64,000 bases of DNA from positions 13,020,001 to 13,084,000 of the forward strand of contig NC_065877.1 of assembly GCF_933775445.1 (NCBI RefSeq), given 5' to 3'. Below the pieces are notes generated by a model that worked only from the letters and a program-made list of their open reading frames with translations, searched no databases and had not been told where the DNA came from. This document shows, piece after piece, positions 58,653 to 64,000 of the stretch; position 1 is the first letter of the stretch; the number at the start of each line of letters is the position of its first letter. Source of the stretch: Argentina anserina (Eukaryota; Streptophyta; Magnoliopsida; Rosales; Rosaceae). The position numbers were made by a program, and so were the translations under genes.

Positions 58653-59462
58653 ATTTCTAAATTCAAGAACTCAGTTTGAATAAGAAAACATGATTCACTC
58701 ATAGCCGCTGCTCCTCCAAAGTTTCAATTGCCTCAATTCTAAAAAAATCTTGACCACCACAACCTTGCAAATTGAAATTCCAAATGCAAACAATTAATAA
58801 CCAGTACTCGTGCAAATATTGATCAATCTGTAAATACAATCGAGTGAATCGATCTATCTTACCTGAATCAATGAGTGGTGATGGTTGACTTGTAGCTGAT
58901 GAGATTTGAGATCATCGCGACAAACTGAGAGAGAGATCAAAGAGAGCAAGAGACATATGAAGAGAAGAAGAGGAACTGAGGAAACAATAAAAAAATTATG
59001 ATATATGTTGATCGGCCTCCACTAGTTCACTACCCCAAAAATATAATTCTTTATTCGATTGGACAATTTGTCCATAAAAGAAACAGTGAGATGACTATTT
59101 TTAGCTACATGGTCAAACTTGATGTAATAAAGGCCTTATATATTGCACTTCTTAGTATTATTCAATAGAAAAAAATGAAGAAAAAAAAATTGCGGCCCAG
59201 CTCCTTGCACGTGTGCAAAGCCGGCTCTAGAAGAGTTAATAATATTTGTATGAGAACCTGCATGTTCATAGTGAACCTGAACTCTTTTCTTCTAGCTCTT
59301 TTCATGAATGTGTGTATGCATGGGAAAGTAACAATGCTTTTCTATAGGTTGATGTATATGAGAGTAGCATCTCCTAGTGTCTACTATTCGATCAATTACA
59401 TATAATATTGTTGTAAGAATATATTAATTGCTCTTAAAATATTAGAGAAATATTATTTCATA

Positions 59463-59685
59463 TCTCTACTATTATAAAGCCAACACTCTTCAAAAATCAC
59501 TAAATTATGTTTTACCAAAAATACCTTTTTTATCAACCACAATTACACAAAATAATTATTTTTTAAAAATCAAAATGAATAAGCCTTCAAAAACCAAATA
59601 GAACATATAACGACAAATAAAGTTTGATTTACAAAATGACAAGTACGATAAATTAACGTGTGTATCGCATGGGGTATGAGTCTAG
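59463..59685 (+). mobile_element. Small non-autonomous Helitron (right copy)
   Basis: Counterpart of 28239-28461 with the same TC start and CTAG/T end. Confidence 0.72.
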
Positions 59686-60026
59686 TAAACCTAATGCACC
59701 CTCTTTTGACCTTCAACATCAGGAATTGCTCACTGGCTGACATATAAGTAAAGTGCAAGAATTCCATATGGTTAGATATAAATGGAGCCTCAAAAATGGG
59801 TTTATGTGCTTGCCACCCCACCTAGCGAGCTAGTTATCACAATATTTTGTTGTTTTGCTGCGTGCATGTTTGGTACCATATGGTTTGTTCAGCCTCAAGG
59901 GGTTGTATAAATGCTCTTGCATGTGCAACATGATCAAAGAACGCCATAGCTAACTAGGAAGAGAACAAATTACATATCTTCTATTGATTTATATATAACA
60001 ACACACTACCATTCATATTTTCTCTG

Positions 60027-61291
60027 AAGTAATGCTAGGTGACCCATAATTTGATAGACCATTTAGAACCCATCATATGTGACAAGTTATGTGGCAAACC
60101 TATGTCATAAATTGTTATTCATTTATTAATTCTATTTTTTATAATTACGAAATCCCTTTTTTAACTTTTCCTAATTTATCTTTTTAACCTAATTTATTTC
60201 TAAAATTAATATACCTCAGTTCATGTTCCTCCAGCCTCCGTTCCTCTCCTCCCTCCTCTCACATGCGTATTCTACTGTTCTCATATATATTTGATCGATC
60301 ACAAACTAGTCTTCAATTAATTGGTCAAGTCCTATAGTTGAACAGGTTTCCTGATCACAAGAACCTCCTTCAAAACGTGGTTAATTTTGTTTTTTTGCCA
60401 TCGTAATGAGGGTTCAAAGAAAGTGGAATTTGATTTAGATACAGAATGTTTAGGGTTTTCTACTTTTCTTCTTTGATCGTGCTACTTTTTTATAATTCTT
60501 GTTTCTTTTTATTTTCAAGATAAAATTTTATCAATAATTCTATTGGATATTGCATTTGCTCATCGATGAAAGTTGTTCTAGCTACGTTCTTGTCATGACA
60601 TATATACTTCACCAAAAGACGCTTAATCATGAAGGAGAAGGATTGAAGGTAAAATGATTAGTCTTAATTATGCTGTGTCGGATCATAGTCTTTTAGCGTA
60701 GAGAAATTCTTATAATATATTGGGTGTTTGCTTTTTAAAGGATTTTTCAACCTCAAAAAGTGATAATCCCAAAAGAGTATGTATACCATCCAAAAGGCTA
60801 ATGGAAACATTTTAGTTCCACAAAAATGTTTGATTAAAGGTATGTATTCGAGCTCTATTATTTTCTTGTACATATTATTTGTTTAATACTAAAAATTTGA
60901 TCTAATGCAGGTAAAGCATGCATGTGATCTTGTTCCAGGCAATGGTGACCAAGAGCATAGTGTAACTTAAAATTGAGCTTGGTTGGAGTTGATATATTAA
61001 GTTATTTTCACATAACATTTTTTGTATTAGAGACATGATGTGCTCCTTTTTTTTTTGGGTGGTAACATGATGATTTCAATTTTAAAGCTGGGGAATTGAG
61101 CATATATCAGCAGTTTTTTCAATAAAATAGTTGGAAACGCCCATTGGTATTTAGGTAGCATGAATAAGATCATGTTGCTCTACATCATGTATATCATTTA
61201 AAGGCTTTTGGGGCACACATGATGACAATGAATTATTTCAAAAGCTGAAGCACCCAGCCGATGTGATATTTATTGCACGTCCTAGATGCAC

Positions 61292-61339
<48 letters not shown>

Positions 61340-61566
61340 TGTTATACAATCTAATAGCATCAGAATGCAATTAACCATGCAAAGCCTAGTCTTACATATA
61401 AGACAATAAATTAATGTCTAACACACTGGTTCTTGTGTAGCTCTCAAGGTTTATGATTCTGCTTCTTATCCAAACAAAAGAAAAAAAATTGTAAAGCCGT
61501 CTACACCCTGTATATGATCCGGCCCTATATATGTTCTCCTAAATTATGGGCCACCTAGCATTACTC
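60027..61566 (+). mobile_element. Mutator-like element with 9-bp TSD (right copy)
   Basis: Counterpart of 28803-30334, 8 bp longer because of its (TA)n tract. TSD TTTTCTCTG at 60018-60026 and 61567-61575. Confidence 0.85.
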
Positions 61567-61847
61567 TTTTCTCTGTATTCCAAGAATATGGTTGTGGCGT
61601 TTTGTTTTTTAATAATCATATTAAACTTTGACAATTCAAGGTGGGAATAAGCTAAACTTATGTGCAAATATCATAATGCTTAATAATGCAATACAATTAC
61701 TGTTGTTACTTGCTCTCAAAGCAATGCTCTCTCACGCTCCCATTTCTATCAAATTTTGAGGAATACACATGCGCGGTCTGCTATTTTTACTTTGTTATTC
61801 GATCGATCTCCTAATTTTTTGACAATCTCTTTTTCTAATAAAAAAGA

Positions 61848-64000
61848 GAGAAAATGTTAAAAATAGTACATGAACTATTGCCCATTAAGAATTAAAGTTA
61901 TTTAATTTTTAAAACTATAACATAAGTACATTAACTCGTGAATTTAACAAACTCTGGGCATACACCGTGAACAACTCACTTACTTTTCATGTTTTCTGTT
62001 AGTTTCAAAAGGGTAATCCTGTCTTTCGAGGAATAGAGATTTTTTTGGTCGAGTCTCTCCCTTTTTCGTCATCCCTCTATCCTTTGTCACCCGATAATTG
62101 AGATGGTCTGATTTATATATGAATCCGCTAGCAAAACAATGATATCCACGAACTCCGACAGCCCCGCAACTAGAAATAGCAACCGTCACGGCCCCTTTGG
62201 TGGTGATTTTTTAGTTTTGGAGGCTTGAGTTCCTCAAAAGCTTTTCATTTTGTAACCTTCTAGGAATCGAAGATAAAAGTTTGACCTGATTGGGTATTTT
62301 GGGGTTGTTTATGCGGGTGATGGATGAATAAGGTATATATGAAACAAACTATATATGTTACTCAAGTTCAACAAGATTATAGAATTAAAACTAACATAAG
62401 GTGGAAATTTGGGATCTTTGATATCTGGTTTGTGTGCTTTGAGCCCAGCAATATGGATAGTAGTGAACCAGTGATTGTCTAATTAAGTATCCCTCAGTTA
62501 GTAATAATCTCAATTGATGGCTTACTTTTCGTAATCATTTGGTTACTCACTGATCTTGATATATTATATATCAATTTATGTCACGATATCAAAATTTCGA
62601 GTATGAAACTCTAAAATCGAAGTCATGAAAAACTCTAAAATAATCTCAAATAAATCGAAATCATCTTATCATCACAGCGTATCGTTACTGAGTTCATAGA
62701 GCATCTCAGTCAAATTGATTATTACAAAACCAACATATAATTCAAGCATTATATCAAATGGAAGTGTAAAGTCCTCTCAATTCTCACCACAAATTACAAC
62801 AAATGAACTTCGAAATCTTCATACTAGTTATTCAATTCTGCTAATAAACACATGTAGAGTTATCACCTACACCATCGAATAGGTGCATCGGGATTGTAAA
62901 CACAAACCCGGTAACCTTTGCAGCTCGTATGGGTAAATCAACAATATAACTCGTATATAAATACAACAGAAAAATACTGAAAATATTTAATTATAAATGT
63001 ACTCATGAGTCATTGGACGGCCCATCTGGTTGTCCAATAATATCTGAAATATAAGTGCTCATGAGAAATCTGGCAACCCATATGTTTACCTGAATACATT
63101 TATAATACAGGTACTCATGAGAACCAGATACTCATTTGTTACCTCTCATGCAGTACACCGCCAGACATTGGGCAACCATCTGTTACCCAATATCCAAAAA
63201 TATGGGTACTCATAAGCCGATAACACATCCGTCATCTCTCGCCAGTACACCGGCATATAGACTAGAGCTCTAATTGTATCGTAACTGTCGCCCGGCCAAG
63301 GCTAGGTTCTGACATGCCAACACGTCCGAAGATAATAAAAACGTTTTAACATAACTCAAGTTAAAATCACGTACAAAACAGTTCTCACATGTTATTGTAC
63401 AACACCAAGTGACATGCTCAAATAAAATAAACATCAATGCTATAAATGAACTTATTTGAAAACGGAAATATGACAGTATATAATATAGCAACCCATATAT
63501 ATGTATCGATTTTACCAATTATACACATCCACAACCCACTATATCATATACATATCATAGTTCAATCTTTTAAAATATGTGTGATTATGAATCTCCACTA
63601 AGGGTAGATTTATCACTGTGATATTTTACTCACCTTATATTCATGAGCGTAATTTTCACAATTCCGCGAGCGAATCCTTTACTTGTTGTGTCGATCACCT
63701 AGAATGGATAAGAAGTGATTTAGAAACGTTACGTAAAACCTCAAATGCCAAATAAGTACTAATGTTTTACTGTTCAGTAATTTCCGGTTTTTACGAAATT
63801 AATGTTCACGTAAATACTATTTACATATTGTTGTTCATGTACGTACTGTTTACGTATTATTTTTCATATACTTACGGTTTACGTATTAATTTTCATATAC
63901 ATATTGTTTACGTATTACTCATCAAGTAAATACTAATTACTGATTTACCTTTCAGAAATTATGTTTACAATTACTGTACGTAAATCACTTTTACATTCAC
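61848..64000 (+). mobile_element. Mutator-like element with nested solo LTR (right copy, cut by window end)
   Basis: Counterpart of 30616 onward. The nested solo LTR begins at 62579 (TGTCACGATATC) and the window ends within it. Confidence 0.7.
62579..64000 (-). mobile_element. Solo LTR (right copy, partial)
   Basis: Counterpart of 31347-33876; only the first 1,422 bp on the plus strand are inside the window, including the TACGTA-rich repeat region. The same ATTTA target duplication precedes it. Confidence 0.85.

Larger units (their letters stand above)
45588..64000 (+). repeat. Right copy of large near-identical direct duplication, continuing off the window
   Basis: Matches 14364-32768 with two substitutions noticed (45656, 59410) and a (TA)n tract 8 bp longer (about 61294-61337). 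It starts abruptly after the truncated LTR and is still in full register at the last base of the window, inside the solo LTR. Confidence 0.97.

Noticed and set aside
1..64000. tRNA, rRNA or other structured RNA genes
   Set aside because: I saw no tRNA box A/B pairs with a cloverleaf or any rRNA segment; only the retroelement primer-binding site resembles tRNA.

Overview
The window is nuclear plant DNA from a eudicot. Genes have many short exons with GT/AG introns and AT-rich introns, and the spaces between genes are packed with transposon debris. Protein matches point to a rosid, perhaps Rosaceae, but I cannot prove the family. All gene names come from recognising the encoded proteins by eye; no database search was run.

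Layout, left to right. 1-2969: a decayed Ty1/copia retrotransposon whose gag and integrase are replaced by an intron-free RNA-recognition motif from an RSZ-type SR splicing factor. 2970-7048: gene-poor DNA with retroelement scraps. 7049-8344 (-): an F-box/DUF295 gene remnant, cut at its F-box end by a 12-bp minisatellite (8345-8630), followed by a ribose-5-phosphate isomerase pseudogene (8806-9095). 9745-15114 (+): an intact 13-exon carotenoid isomerase gene (CRTISO). 16017-21979 (-): an intact 10-exon ABC transporter of the ABCG22 type, tail to tail with CRTISO. 23990-34118: a non-autonomous hAT, a dead hAT transposase, a small Helitron, a 1.5-kb Mutator-like element, and a second Mutator-like element that carries a nested 2.5-kb solo LTR. 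34128-43787: a gene-poor spacer with a second 12-bp minisatellite, a DUF4283 fragment split by a hAT that has captured exon 1 of ketol-acid reductoisomerase, and the last two exons of a calcium-dependent protein kinase. 43788-45587: a truncated gypsy-type LTR.

The dominant feature is a large, nearly identical direct duplication. Sequence from 14364, inside CRTISO exon 12, reappears at 45588 and runs to the window end. That is 18.4 kb with two substitutions and one 8-bp microsatellite difference noticed by eye. The offset is 31,224 bp, becoming 31,232 after the microsatellite. The simplest reading is a head-to-tail tandem duplication of a 31.2-kb unit (14364-45587) whose second copy continues past the window. 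It yields two intact, apparently identical ABCG22-like genes, while CRTISO stays single-copy apart from a promoterless 3' stub joined directly to the LTR. An assembly artefact (two haplotypes laid end to end) is the main alternative.

Functionally, CRTISO acts in plastid carotenoid synthesis, which also supplies the precursors of abscisic acid. ABCG22 in Arabidopsis affects stomatal water loss. Their adjacency is noted, but no functional link is claimed.
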